From NCBI GenBank assembly GCA_002840755.1, contig PHBZ01000025.1:1-64000 (forward strand): a DNA stretch of 64,000 nt, written 5' to 3'. The translations under genes and the position numbers were made by a program. Positions 45,934 to 54,776 of this stretch are shown one piece after another; within the stretch, counting starts at the first letter, position 1, and the number at the start of each line of letters is the position of its first letter. Below the pieces are notes generated by a model. That model had not been told where the DNA came from. It ran no database searches and was given only the letters and a program-made list of their open reading frames with translations. This stretch comes from Chloroflexi bacterium HGW-Chloroflexi-10. GTDB taxonomy: Bacteria; Chloroflexota; Anaerolineae; Anaerolineales; Anaerolineaceae.

Positions 45934-47772
45934 ATGATGGTTGCCCACATAAACCCCCAAAAATCAGTACACCAACCATTCAGTGCTCATTTCAGGCGAT
46001 TCATGCGTTGGCTCACAAGTCCACACGTACTTCTGACGCTTATTATGCTTGCTTTGATGATTTATCTGATTATTATTCCACTTTTCCGGATGGTCATCAC
46101 TACACTCACGTTTCAGGAAAAAGATATTGTCACGTATCCTGATGCCGTTGTAGGTAGCTTCACACTCTACCACTGGATCAGGATGCTTACCTCCAAGATC
46201 AGTCAGATTATATTGTACACACCGTTGCAGCATTCGCTGGTTGTCTCAGCTGGGGCTACGATTATTGCTGCCGTGTTTGGGTGTTTGATGGCATGGTTTG
46301 TTATTAGAACGGACATGCCCGGTAGAAAAATAATAAATGTCCTGGCAATCATTCCATACATGATGCCATCCTGGACAATTTCAATGGCCTGGACAGTATT
46401 ATTTAAGAACCGAACAATTGGTGGAGCGCCGGGAATTCTTGAGTTTTTATTGGGAAAAGGTCCACCCGACTGGTTTGCTTATGGACCAGTACCGATCATG
46501 ATCAGCAGTGGACTGCATTATTACACATTCTTTTTTCTATTTGTTTCTGCAGCGTTAATGTCCATCGATTCCAATCTTGAAGAAGCAGGCGAGATTATGG
46601 GAGCCAATCGCTGGCGAATCTTGCGGAAAATTACATTCCCGCTTGTTCTACCAGCATTAATGTCAGGTTTTATTATGACTTTCTCAAGGGTCATGGGGAC
46701 CTTTGGCGGGCCTAATATTTTAGGTGTTCCCGTCCGCTATTACACCCTTTCAACCATGATTCGTGCAGATATGAAACTGGGGAACAATGCAGATGGTTTT
46801 GTATTGGCACTCATGTTAATAGCGATTGCGATCATTACTGTTTTTATAAACCAAAAAGCAATGGGAACCAAGAAAAGTTTTGAAACCATAGGTGGGAGAG
46901 GTCTTGTAATCAAGCAGGTGCAATTAAGGAGTTGGCGGATCTTTCTAACAACACTGGTGATTACTACCGAAATCATCATAGCTGTCATTCCCGCAAGTCT
47001 CTTATTGTGGAACACCTTTATGAAAACATCTGGGGATTACAGTTTATCCAACTTGTCTCTGATTCATTGGATTGGAAAGAGCGACCCGTTAATTGATGAT
47101 GGGTTGCCAGGAATTTTTCGAAATCCTGCAATCTATCGTGGCGCCTGGAATTCTATAAAACTTGCTTTTAGTACTGCCTTTTTTTCCGCCCTATTAGGAG
47201 TGATTTTGGGTTATGCCATTGTTAAAGGCCGGGGCACCAGGCTATCCAAAATCATTGAGCAGCTTGCCTTCATTCCATACGTGATTCCAGGAATTGCCTT
47301 TGGGGCGGTATACATTTCCATGTTTGCAAAACCGGTTGGACCTATCCCGGCTCTGTACGGAACTTTCGCATTACTGATTGTCGTTTCTGTCGCCAAGAAT
47401 CTTCCTTTTTCCAGTCGTACGGGGGTAACTGCAATGATGCAGGTTGGAAAAGAACTGGAAGAAGCTGCGATGGTGGCTGGAGCAAATGCCTGGCTTCGCT
47501 TTACAAGGATCCTCTTTCCTCTCACAAGAAGTGGATTTGTATCCGGATTTTTACTAACCTTCATTACGACTATGCGAGAGTTATCTTTGATCATTCTGTT
47601 GGTAACCCCGGCTACTCAAGTCCTCGCAAGTATGACTATGCGCTATACCGAGAATGGAAGCGAACAGAAGGCAGACGCGGTGATAATCTTGTTGATCGTG
47701 CTCATACTTGGCGGAAACTGGCTCATCAGCCGCTTCCGAAAAGGTAGTTTAGAAAAGGGGTTAGGTATTTAA
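45934..47772 (+). CDS. Fused two-domain ABC transporter permease (AfuB/FbpB type)
   Basis: 612 residues with about 12 membrane helices and two binding-protein-dependent transport domains in one chain. Each half has the EAA loop that docks on the ATPase: LEEAGEIMGANRWRILRKIT near 213 and LEEAAMVAGANAWLRFTRIL near 507. Annotation pipelines usually call this family ferric iron permeases, but the AfuABC branch carries hexose phosphates, and the RpiR context favours an organic phosphate. The paralogue at 58869-60704 is nearly the same length and similar throughout. No functional ATPase gene follows here. Confidence 0.88.
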   Translation: MMVAHINPQKSVHQPFSAHFRRFMRWLTSPHVLLTLIMLALMIYLIIIPLFRMVITTLTFQEKDIVTYPDAVVGSFTLYHWIRMLTSKISQIILYTPLQHSLVVSAGATIIAAVFGCLMAWFVIRTDMPGRKIINVLAIIPYMMPSWTISMAWTVLFKNRTIGGAPGILEFLLGKGPPDWFAYGPVPIMISSGLHYYTFFFLFVSAALMSIDSNLEEAGEIMGANRWRILRKITFPLVLPALMSGFIMTFSRVMGTFGGPNILGVPVRYYTLSTMIRADMKLGNNADGFVLALMLIAIAIITVFINQKAMGTKKSFETIGGRGLVIKQVQLRSWRIFLTTLVITTEIIIAVIPASLLLWNTFMKTSGDYSLSNLSLIHWIGKSDPLIDDGLPGIFRNPAIYRGAWNSIKLAFSTAFFSALLGVILGYAIVKGRGTRLSKIIEQLAFIPYVIPGIAFGAVYISMFAKPVGPIPALYGTFALLIVVSVAKNLPFSSRTGVTAMMQVGKELEEAAMVAGANAWLRFTRILFPLTRSGFVSGFLLTFITTMRELSLIILLVTPATQVLASMTMRYTENGSEQKADAVIILLIVLILGGNWLISRFRKGSLEKGLGI

Positions 47773-48167
47773 GGAGATATTGAATATGACAGGAATATAA
47801 AAAGTTAAGAACTTGATGAAACTCTTGGAAATAGCACTACAACTTAGAATTCCACCTCATTAGTTAAATTCAAAGATATGTAACCACACCCCGTCCTTCT
47901 CTATCTGAAGATAAGAGATCTCCTTGTGTAAAGCTCCTAGCAGGAACTGAAAGGCCACAAGAGAGTATTTCATGCCGCTTATTTTTGGCCAAGATGATCA
48001 AATTTTTTAAAAGTATCCTGCGAAATCCTGCCAATAATGAACTAAATGAGAATTTTGACCATTTCATAAAGTAAAAAAGTGTTCAAAAAAGGAGGCGAAA
48101 ACGAAATAAAAGTGATTGTTCTCAAAGTTGATCCAATCAGATTTCTATATTCATTAAGGAGAAGAAA
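47773..48167. other. Gap between permease and binding protein
   Basis: 395 bp holding the ATPase stub described separately and otherwise no supported gene. AAGGAGGCG near 48090 and AAGGAG at 48156 are ribosome-binding-like; only the second has a gene behind it. A minus-strand frame of 65 codons (48067 to 47870) has no support. Confidence 0.5.
47786..47863 (+). pseudogene. Remnant of an ABC transporter ATPase gene (first codons only)
   Basis: AAGGAG at 47771-47776 and an ATG at 47786 sit 13 bp after the permease stop, the same spacing as the ATPase start after the paralogous permease (12 bp). The frame reads M T G I stop, then KVKNLMKLLEIALQLRIPPH and a second stop. VKNLMK aligns with IKNLTKKF at the start of the ATPase at 57774-58856. 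The rest of the 395 bp gap shows no Walker motifs. This looks like the stub of a deleted ATPase, so the left transporter must borrow one. The match is short. Confidence 0.45.
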
Positions 48168-49439
48168 GTGAAAAAGATTTTTAGAATTGCATCTCTTGTT
48201 CTAATGATTAGCTTATTAGTGGCTTGTGCGCAGCCTACAGAGGCGCCAGTTACTAATCAGGCGCCGTCAGTAACCGAAGAAATAGTTGTTCCACCCAGTG
48301 ATAGCCCTGCTGCAACCGAAGAAAAAGTTGTTCCACCTACCGAAATTTCACTCAGCCCGGCTGAGCAGTGGGCAAAAGACAATGGCATTGGTACTTACCA
48401 ACCTGAAACCGAGGACTGGGCGGCTATTGAAGCAGCAGCTAAAAAAGAGGGTTCCGTAATTGTCTACGCCAATTCTTCCAGAATTCAGGATGCAGCCGCA
48501 GCATGGGCATTATTGTACCCTGAGATCACTATCGAAGCCAATGACATGGGTGGAGCGGACGTCATCACCAAGGTTCGTGAAGAACAAAAAGCAGGCGCAT
48601 TTACCGGAGATGTCTGGTTCAGTGCTGGTGGACCAGATATTGAAGGAGAGTTTGTTCCCAACCAATACATTTGGAAATACATTCCCCCGGAATTACTCTC
48701 TGTTATCCCCGCCGAGAACCAAGAGCCAGTTGTTACTTCAAGCACAGAATTATTTGGTTGGGTCTATAATTCCGAATTGAATGAAACCTGCCCAATTTCT
48801 AACTGGTGGGAACTTACCGATCCGGCCTGGAAAGGAAAAATCTTTATCAAGGATCCAATCAATAGTGCTGAAGACCTTGGAATGTTAATGAGTGTTACCA
48901 CGCATGCCGATGAGCTGGCAGCAGCATATAAAGATCTCTATGGCACTGATGTTGTCCTGGATGAAGATACTCCTGATGCTGGTTGGTTATGGTTAAAGAA
49001 GTTTGCACAAAATCAACCCATTGGCGTTGGGGGAAGCGATGATGTATGGGGCGCCATGGCAATTCCAGGTTTGCAGGATAATATGCTCGGATGGCTGCCG
49101 TTGTCAAAATACCGAAACGTTATTTCCGGAAAAGCTGTCTTTGAACCCTGTGTTGAATTAAGTCCTGTAGTTGGTGTTCAAAAACACAATTATTTGGCTA
49201 TTATCAACCAGGCCCCGCATCCTAATGCCGCCAAATTGTTCCTCAGATTTGCTTTGAGCGAAGAAGGATTTGCACCATGGAATCAGGTTGGGCAATATTC
49301 TGGACGAACCGATATCATACCAGGAGAAGCTGCCCTTCCGTTCAAATCCCTGACTGTTTATAACTTTGACAACTTGTTTGTTTACAAAAATATCACAGCA
49401 TACCACGACTTCTATTCAATCAGTTTGCTGACCCCATAA
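48168..49439 (+). CDS. ABC transporter substrate-binding lipoprotein (AfuA/FbpA-like)
   Basis: 423 residues from GTG, with AAGGAG 6 bp upstream. The signal peptide ends in the lipobox LLVAC, so Cys20 would be lipidated. A 45-residue Pro/Thr/Glu linker follows. The type 2 periplasmic-binding fold starts near WAAIEAAAKKEGSVIVYANS and includes AGAFTGDVWFSAGGPDIEGE, YNSELNETCPISNWWEL and DEDTPDAGWLWLKKFAQN. The paralogue at 56387-57643 shares all of these. The solute is unknown; a phosphorylated sugar or polyol is inferred from the neighbours. Confidence 0.88.
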   Translation: MKKIFRIASLVLMISLLVACAQPTEAPVTNQAPSVTEEIVVPPSDSPAATEEKVVPPTEISLSPAEQWAKDNGIGTYQPETEDWAAIEAAAKKEGSVIVYANSSRIQDAAAAWALLYPEITIEANDMGGADVITKVREEQKAGAFTGDVWFSAGGPDIEGEFVPNQYIWKYIPPELLSVIPAENQEPVVTSSTELFGWVYNSELNETCPISNWWELTDPAWKGKIFIKDPINSAEDLGMLMSVTTHADELAAAYKDLYGTDVVLDEDTPDAGWLWLKKFAQNQPIGVGGSDDVWGAMAIPGLQDNMLGWLPLSKYRNVISGKAVFEPCVELSPVVGVQKHNYLAIINQAPHPNAAKLFLRFALSEEGFAPWNQVGQYSGRTDIIPGEAALPFKSLTVYNFDNLFVYKNITAYHDFYSISLLTP

Positions 49440-49449
49440 AACAATTACA

Positions 49450-49485
49450 TTTATGGACACGGGTACGTATGCCCGTGTCCATAAA
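49450..49485. terminator. Bidirectional hairpin between convergent genes
   Basis: TTTATGGACACGGG (49450-49463), an 8 nt loop, then CCCGTGTCCATAAA (49472-49485), a perfect 14 bp stem. It lies between the stop of the binding-protein gene (plus) and the end of the MBL-fold gene (minus) and can serve both strands. Only a short T-rich run follows. Confidence 0.7.
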
Positions 49486-49556
49486 CATTTTGATCACTGT
49501 GGGCATTGAAAGAAGAGAGACCAAATATTTTTTTATCAGCTGCAATAAGATGAAGA

Positions 49557-50420
49557 CTAGAGCGTAATGGATTGCCCAATAAGAGCGGAGGCAACCGGAA
49601 TAGCGGGATTTAGCTGTTGAAGACGGTTTTTCACCATTTCGTAATGGCAGCAATCCCAAAATTCATTGAGGACGCGGCCAATTTCATGCAGGTGCGTGAT
49701 TACCAGACGCTGCGGTTGGAGAGCCAGGAAAAAGCGGCAAAAATCTTCCACCTTGGGCGGATTAAGCATATCCGCGCATGCTTTTCCAAGCCAGAGATGG
49801 GCAAAAACGATATCAGGTGGGGAAAACACAGGTATTTTTTCAGGTTGATGAGAGCGGGTATCGCCGGGGAATAACCAGGATTGAGCGCCGCAACTGACGT
49901 GATAACCCATCGCAGGCACACCGCGGGGAACACCATCTGCAGTGGTATGAAAATGTAGCCCGTCAAAGGGAGTGATGCAGATACCATTCAAGTAAATGGG
50001 CTCGAGAGGTTTGGGAACAATGATGTTACCGGGATCCAACCCGCAATCCTCCAACTGCTGCTGGAGGATTGCGGGGATGACCCACCGGATAGGTAAGTGG
50101 GCAAGTGACCGGATGAGTGGCCTGTCGAGGTGGTCCGCGTGGCTGTGAGTGAGAAGTACAAAATCAAGCTGCTGAAGATCATGTGATAGATCAAAAGGAG
50201 GTGTTTGACCAAGGCGGGTGTAAATGGTGAAAGGGTCAATCGCCCAGCGGATATTTTGGGTACGAAAGAGATAGTTGGCAGAATACAGCAACCAACAACG
50301 GTCTTCCGAACTATTGGTCTGCCATTGCGTAATCATATCCGACCAGAGTGATGGATAGGATGAAATTATTTGATTTTTTATTGCCGTAACAACTTCCTGG
50401 CGATTAGAAACTGGAACCAT
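49557..50420 (-). CDS. Metallo-beta-lactamase-fold hydrolase (UlaG-like)
   Basis: 287 residues from ATG 50420, which overlaps the kinase gene by 17 bp; a further upstream start at 50471 would overlap much more. The metal motif is LLTHSHADHLDRPL (His-x-His-x-Asp-His). A later Asp lies in SWLFPGDTRSH and a final His in RLVITHLHEIGR. UlaG, a relative, opens the lactone of ascorbate-6-phosphate, and similar proteins cleave phosphodiesters or lactones. As last gene of the right operon it may open a cyclic or lactone intermediate; the substrate is inferred only from context. Confidence 0.75.
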   Translation of the reverse strand: MVPVSNRQEVVTAIKNQIISSYPSLWSDMITQWQTNSSEDRCWLLYSANYLFRTQNIRWAIDPFTIYTRLGQTPPFDLSHDLQQLDFVLLTHSHADHLDRPLIRSLAHLPIRWVIPAILQQQLEDCGLDPGNIIVPKPLEPIYLNGICITPFDGLHFHTTADGVPRGVPAMGYHVSCGAQSWLFPGDTRSHQPEKIPVFSPPDIVFAHLWLGKACADMLNPPKVEDFCRFFLALQPQRLVITHLHEIGRVLNEFWDCCHYEMVKNRLQQLNPAIPVASALIGQSITL

Positions 50421-51303
50421 GATTATAGTTCTTCTGAATGAAAGCCTGTACTTCTGAGAGGGTGCGATCAAAGGGTCCCAGTTTTTCCATCTTCATACTG
50501 GTAACCGCAGCGGCCCAGATACCAGCTTCATAGGGGGTTTTGGTGAGACGCATGGCTACATAAGTGCCAATACAGGTATCACCGCGTCCGCTGCGCCCGA
50601 TTAGTTGTGAAGGATAAAACGGAAATTCATGGAATTCGCCGAGCGCATAGATCAGAACACCATCTTTGTGGGTCAGGACAATTTCCTGAGGGCCCATGTC
50701 TGCGAAAATTTTAGCAGCCTTGCGGATATCGGCTTCACCGGTGAGAAATTCTGCCTCAACCGCATCACTCTTGAGGATGTTCAGATGGGCAAGAGTTATT
50801 TTCATATCTTCCCATGGCTCGTACTTGAGCTCTTTTCCACGCAGGACACGCACAAAACCCTGCATATCGGCGGCAACCTGCATATTTTTTGCCTGCAGGG
50901 CTTCGATAACATCCAGACCGACCTCACCACGGATGCTGGAACCGATCACAGCAGCCTGGGAATCGATATCCTGGACAGCGGCGGGGGTGATGGTGCCGGC
51001 GATGGATGAGACAGACAAATTACGAATGTCCGGGTTGGCAGTGGGGTACTCTAGGAGCATGGTGGTGGATTGGGGCGAATAAGTGGGATAACAATCGATA
51101 CCGGCGGATTGGAATTTTTCGACAACACCGATATCTTCACGGGCTAAACGAGTGACGACGGCGACATGGAAACCGAGATTGACTACCGCGTGAGCTGAGT
51201 AATTGATAGCGCCGCCATCGACAAATTTGGTTTCAGTCGGCGTGATAATTTTGTCTTTGGTATAGTTTCCAACGTAGAGAACATCGTATTTGGTTTGGTT
51301 CAT
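50404..51303 (-). CDS. PfkB-family carbohydrate kinase
   Basis: 299 residues, ribokinase fold. YDVLYVGNYTKDKIITPTET opens the first strand, FVDGGAINYSAHAVVNLGFH is the substrate-side signature, and GRSGRGDTCIGTYVAMRL holds the anion hole and the catalytic Asp. The usual GAGD reads GRGD, a conservative change. It would phosphorylate a sugar, polyol or nucleoside with ATP. With HAD phosphatases, a TIM-barrel isomerase and an MBL hydrolase in the same operon it fits a catabolic pathway. The gap to the PiT gene upstream is 89 bp. Confidence 0.85.
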   Translation of the reverse strand: MNQTKYDVLYVGNYTKDKIITPTETKFVDGGAINYSAHAVVNLGFHVAVVTRLAREDIGVVEKFQSAGIDCYPTYSPQSTTMLLEYPTANPDIRNLSVSSIAGTITPAAVQDIDSQAAVIGSSIRGEVGLDVIEALQAKNMQVAADMQGFVRVLRGKELKYEPWEDMKITLAHLNILKSDAVEAEFLTGEADIRKAAKIFADMGPQEIVLTHKDGVLIYALGEFHEFPFYPSQLIGRSGRGDTCIGTYVAMRLTKTPYEAGIWAAAVTSMKMEKLGPFDRTLSEVQAFIQKNYNHGSSF

Positions 51304-51392
51304 GTTGATTCTGCCTTTTATTGATAATAATTTATTTTTTGACGAAGTTAGTGATTATATCCACTTTTCAGAAAAATTCCGAAACAACCTGG

Positions 51393-52379
51393 TTATGGAA
51401 GGAAGCGGGAAAGGACCCAATACAAACCGGCAGCCATTAGGGCGGCGGCGGGTATGGTTAATAACCAGGCTGTGAGAATTTCGGTGGCTACGTTCCAGCG
51501 CACTTTATTTAGTCGTTCTCCTGCCCCAACACCCATAATCGCTGAGCTGACCACCTGGGTGGTGCTGACGGGACCGCCTACCAGGGACGCGCTCAGGATC
51601 ACAACCGCTGAAGCTAATTGAGCTGAGAATCCATCGATTGGACGAATTTTATAGAACTTACTACCCAACGTGCGGATCAATTTCCATCCGCCCAAAGAGG
51701 TTCCGAGAGCGATCATGGTAGAACATGCGACAATGACCCAGACGGGCACGGCAAATTTTTCCAGATAGCCGCCGGTAACCAGGGCCAGGGTGATAATACC
51801 CATTGTTTTCTGGGCGTCATTGGTGCCGTGGCTGAGCCCTAATGCTAAAGAGGTAACTATTTGGCTGCGTTTGAAAAAGCCGTTAATTTTTGGAGACGCA
51901 TTCCAACTAAAAATAACACTCAAACGTAAGATAATATACCCGACCACAAGACCGATAATCGGTGAAGTAAACAAAGCGATCAGGATTTTTTCCAGACCCT
52001 TCATTTGGATAGCTCCTACACCCGCACCCATGATCACGGCGCCGATGAAGCCGCCAATTAGCGCATGGGATGAACTGCTGGGGAAACCCAAATACCAGGT
52101 GAGCAGATTCCAGATGATGGCGCTGGAGAGGGCAGCCAAAAGAACGTTGATATTGATCGAATTAGCTGTTACGATTTCATGTCCGATGGTATTGGCAACG
52201 GCAACTCCAAAGATGAAAGGTCCGGTGAACTCTGCAAGGGCGGTCATGGTTAATGCTGTACGGGGTGCGAGAGCCCTGGAAGAGATCATGGTGGCAACCA
52301 CATTGCTGGAATCATGGATACCATTCAAGAAATCGAAGCCGAGCGCCAAAATAATCACGATAATAACTGTTATTGACAT
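51393..52379 (-). CDS. PiT-family inorganic phosphate transporter
   Basis: 328 residues from ATG 52379, which has GAGGAT 6 bp upstream; the TTG at 52409 would overlap the DUF47 gene. About ten membrane helices. The two inverted PHO4 halves carry FDFLNGIHDSSNVVATMISS and SLALGLSHGTNDAQKTMGI, the paired signature with the conserved Asn-Asp. PiT carriers move metal-phosphate with a proton or sodium ion. Placed with DUF47 inside an organophosphate-type operon, it may remove or reuse phosphate released by the HAD enzymes. Confidence 0.9.
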   Translation of the reverse strand: MSITVIIVIILALGFDFLNGIHDSSNVVATMISSRALAPRTALTMTALAEFTGPFIFGVAVANTIGHEIVTANSININVLLAALSSAIIWNLLTWYLGFPSSSSHALIGGFIGAVIMGAGVGAIQMKGLEKILIALFTSPIIGLVVGYIILRLSVIFSWNASPKINGFFKRSQIVTSLALGLSHGTNDAQKTMGIITLALVTGGYLEKFAVPVWVIVACSTMIALGTSLGGWKLIRTLGSKFYKIRPIDGFSAQLASAVVILSASLVGGPVSTTQVVSSAIMGVGAGERLNKVRWNVATEILTAWLLTIPAAALMAAGLYWVLSRFLP

Positions 52380-52389
52380 ATAACGATCC

Positions 52390-53010
52390 TCATGTTCTTT
52401 TAACAACAATATCAGCGATCACATTGGCAGCCTCATCACCGCGATCAGATGCATTACTAAGGTGGCGGTAAACTTCGCGGCGTTTTAAGACTAAAATCAT
52501 TTCATTGATATCGGTTACATTGTTGAACATATCCGCCAGGGCTTCGCGGTAGAGTTTTTCAATCTGATTTTCAAGCGCCTTAGCCCGTTGGGCATGTTCA
52601 ATGGAGACGGCCGGGTTTCTTTCCATACGTTCAACTGCCTGATAAAGCTCAAAGGCGCTATCACGCAATAAAGAGCCCATGCGCAGCATGTGCGGGGTTG
52701 CCTCGATCTTGAATATGACCATTTCATCGACAGTGCTATAGGCATAATCCAAAACATCATCGATTGTTCTGGAAAGATTAAAGATGTCCTCGCGGTCAAA
52801 CGGGGTCACAAAGGTGCGATTTAGCTCATCGATGAGGATCCGACGCGCTTCATCGGCTTCTTTTTCCTTTTTAGTGACTAATTCTGCGTAGATGGGATCA
52901 TTGGTTTCAAAGTATTTCTTGAGAGCTTCCAACCCTTCCAGCGTCAATGCGGCTTGGTCCGCAATTAATGTATGAAAAATGTTCTTTCGTTTTTTGAATA
53001 AGCCTAACAT
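52390..53010 (-). CDS. DUF47 (PhoU-like) regulator of the PiT transporter
   Basis: 206 residues, nearly all helical. FHTLIADQAALTLEGLEALK opens the first bundle, KEKEADEARRILIDELNRTF and TPFDREDIFNLSRTIDDVLD are the conserved acidic motifs, and the C-terminal helices resemble PhoU. DUF47 genes are usually paired with PiT genes, as here (10 bp apart), and are thought to modulate transport. It begins 18 bp after the HAD-TIM gene, so it is part of the same unit. Confidence 0.88.
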   Translation of the reverse strand: MLGLFKKRKNIFHTLIADQAALTLEGLEALKKYFETNDPIYAELVTKKEKEADEARRILIDELNRTFVTPFDREDIFNLSRTIDDVLDYAYSTVDEMVIFKIEATPHMLRMGSLLRDSAFELYQAVERMERNPAVSIEHAQRAKALENQIEKLYREALADMFNNVTDINEMILVLKRREVYRHLSNASDRGDEAANVIADIVVKRT

Positions 53011-53028
53011 GAATTCTATCCTTTCAAT

Positions 53029-54696
53029 TTATACGGGGAATATACAGCCTTTTTCGAGCAGATAATTCAATCCGGATTTCACCTGTTCAACGGTGTTAAA
53101 CTCCTGAAACTCACAGGTACGAATTGCATTCAGAGGTAAATATCTGGCCACCATATCAAAATCAACTTCTCCCATCCCTGGAGCCAGGTGGTCGGTTGTC
53201 CCTAGTACATCGTGCATATGGGTTTCGATTATTCGGGAGGCAAACCGGTCGAGCCATTCCTGATGGGGATAAAAACCAAGCCGGTCCAGTGTTTGGGCAT
53301 GGCCAACATCATAAATAAAGCCAATCTGTTCAGGAGTGGCCATGTTTAATAAGATTTCCAATTCGTCCGGACTGGGGATTTCCATGAAATGGTAACGCAC
53401 TTCAATTCCCAACCGGATGCCAAGCGGAATAGCGTAATCCAGCAACTCACGCACACTTTTTTTGACCGATTCAAAATGAGGAACGGCTAATTCAGAGCGC
53501 AATTTGATCATGCCGTCTCTTATGGTTTTATATTCAGCGGTACTATCTGTGCCGGCTGCAATCATCGAGCGTAAAAGATTTTCATGGTGTTTCTGTGGTT
53601 GAACATGGCCGGCGTGAATCACGATTAACGAAGCTCCAAACCGTTTAGCGATATCAATGCTTCGTTTTATCGAATGAACGCCCTTTATACGAAACTCTTC
53701 ATTAGTGGATGAAATCAGATAATCTTTTTCTTTTAAAGCCTCTGCAGAAATATCTGCCGGGCATGGCTCATGAATACTGCTGATAGGCATAACGCTCATA
53801 TCCGCGTGTTCGAGCATAGCTGAGTTGACCAGATGGTTAAGTTCAACAGCGGCGAAGCCTAAACGGCGGGAAGACTCAAAAAAATCCGCCAGGGCAGGAA
53901 AGTTCTTGATAGCCCACATGGTTGAAAAAGCGGCATTGTATTTTGGTTTTAAATAATTTTTTGATAAAACAGGGAAAATGTTAAGTAAATCGGTCAAATT
54001 ATTTACAAAATAATCCGGAGCAAGTGATGGATCTTTTACCAATTGTCCTTCGGGGTTGGCAGGGTCAGCGATGATAATGGTCATTGCAAAGCCTGCCTTT
54101 TTGGCAGCATATACATCTCTTTCTACACGATCACCAATATAAACGCATTTCTCGGCGCTGACACCCATCCGTTGAATAGCTTCAAGTAATATGGAAGGGT
54201 CAGGTTTCCGTTTTCCTATCACAGCAGACAATATAACTGTTTCAAAACAACCGGAAATATTCAGCTCTTTTAATGCAGCCGGTACTTCAACACTGCTGGT
54301 AGTATTGCTAACCAATCCCAGGCGATAGCCCCGCCGAAAGAGGTTGATGACAACCTCTTTTGTTTCAGGGAAAACCGTTCTGCGATTGATGGAATCTCGA
54401 TAGAGTTGATTTAATTCAATAGCATGTTGGTGAACCAGTGGCTCCAAGCAATCAGGCAGCATCCACTTCGTCCACAACTCTTCTTCAGTTAATTCAATGA
54501 ATGTTTCCTCGGCCCATTTTTTGTAATTATAGGCTCTCTGATTAAGCAGGCTGGCAAATTCAACAGGAGAAGCTTCCACTCCTGCTATTTTCATTATCCC
54601 TACGATAGCATTTTGCTTTTCAGATTCGGTACTTTTTCTTGAACCTCGTAAGGTACCGCCCATATCAAATAAAATTGCTTCAATATTATTGATCAT
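53029..54696 (-). CDS. Fusion of a HAD hydrolase with a xylose-isomerase-like TIM barrel
   Basis: 555 residues. Residues 1-235 are a HAD domain: IEAILFDMGGTLRGS (nucleophile Asp11, second position Gly), GLVSNTTSSVE, GKRKPDPSILLEA and VYIGDRVERDVYAAKKAG with motif IV acids intact. Residues about 258-555 are a sugar-phosphate isomerase/epimerase barrel of the EndoIV/IolE type: LIVIHAGHVQPQKHH, GIEVRYHFMEIPS, GFIYDVGHAQTLDRL and IIETHMHDVLGTTDH supply the His, Glu and Asp metal ligands. Fusing the two suggests successive steps on one sugar, for instance isomerisation and dephosphorylation. I know of no characterised protein with this order. Confidence 0.8.
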   Translation of the reverse strand: MINNIEAILFDMGGTLRGSRKSTESEKQNAIVGIMKIAGVEASPVEFASLLNQRAYNYKKWAEETFIELTEEELWTKWMLPDCLEPLVHQHAIELNQLYRDSINRRTVFPETKEVVINLFRRGYRLGLVSNTTSSVEVPAALKELNISGCFETVILSAVIGKRKPDPSILLEAIQRMGVSAEKCVYIGDRVERDVYAAKKAGFAMTIIIADPANPEGQLVKDPSLAPDYFVNNLTDLLNIFPVLSKNYLKPKYNAAFSTMWAIKNFPALADFFESSRRLGFAAVELNHLVNSAMLEHADMSVMPISSIHEPCPADISAEALKEKDYLISSTNEEFRIKGVHSIKRSIDIAKRFGASLIVIHAGHVQPQKHHENLLRSMIAAGTDSTAEYKTIRDGMIKLRSELAVPHFESVKKSVRELLDYAIPLGIRLGIEVRYHFMEIPSPDELEILLNMATPEQIGFIYDVGHAQTLDRLGFYPHQEWLDRFASRIIETHMHDVLGTTDHLAPGMGEVDFDMVARYLPLNAIRTCEFQEFNTVEQVKSGLNYLLEKGCIFPV

Positions 54697-54776
54697 TTTT
54701 CATTATCCTCAAGCAATAAATTTATAGATAAACCCAGAGTTATATTGCTGTTTCTTCCTTTAATAACAGGTTATTC

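Noticed and set aside
45934-49439. Ferric iron transporter
   Set aside because: The permease and binding-protein family is often labelled so, but RpiR regulators, HADs and kinases point to an organic phosphate, and I see no iron-responsive site.
51790-52383. 197-codon plus-strand frame
   Set aside because: Antisense to the PiT gene, whose two PHO4 signatures are clear.
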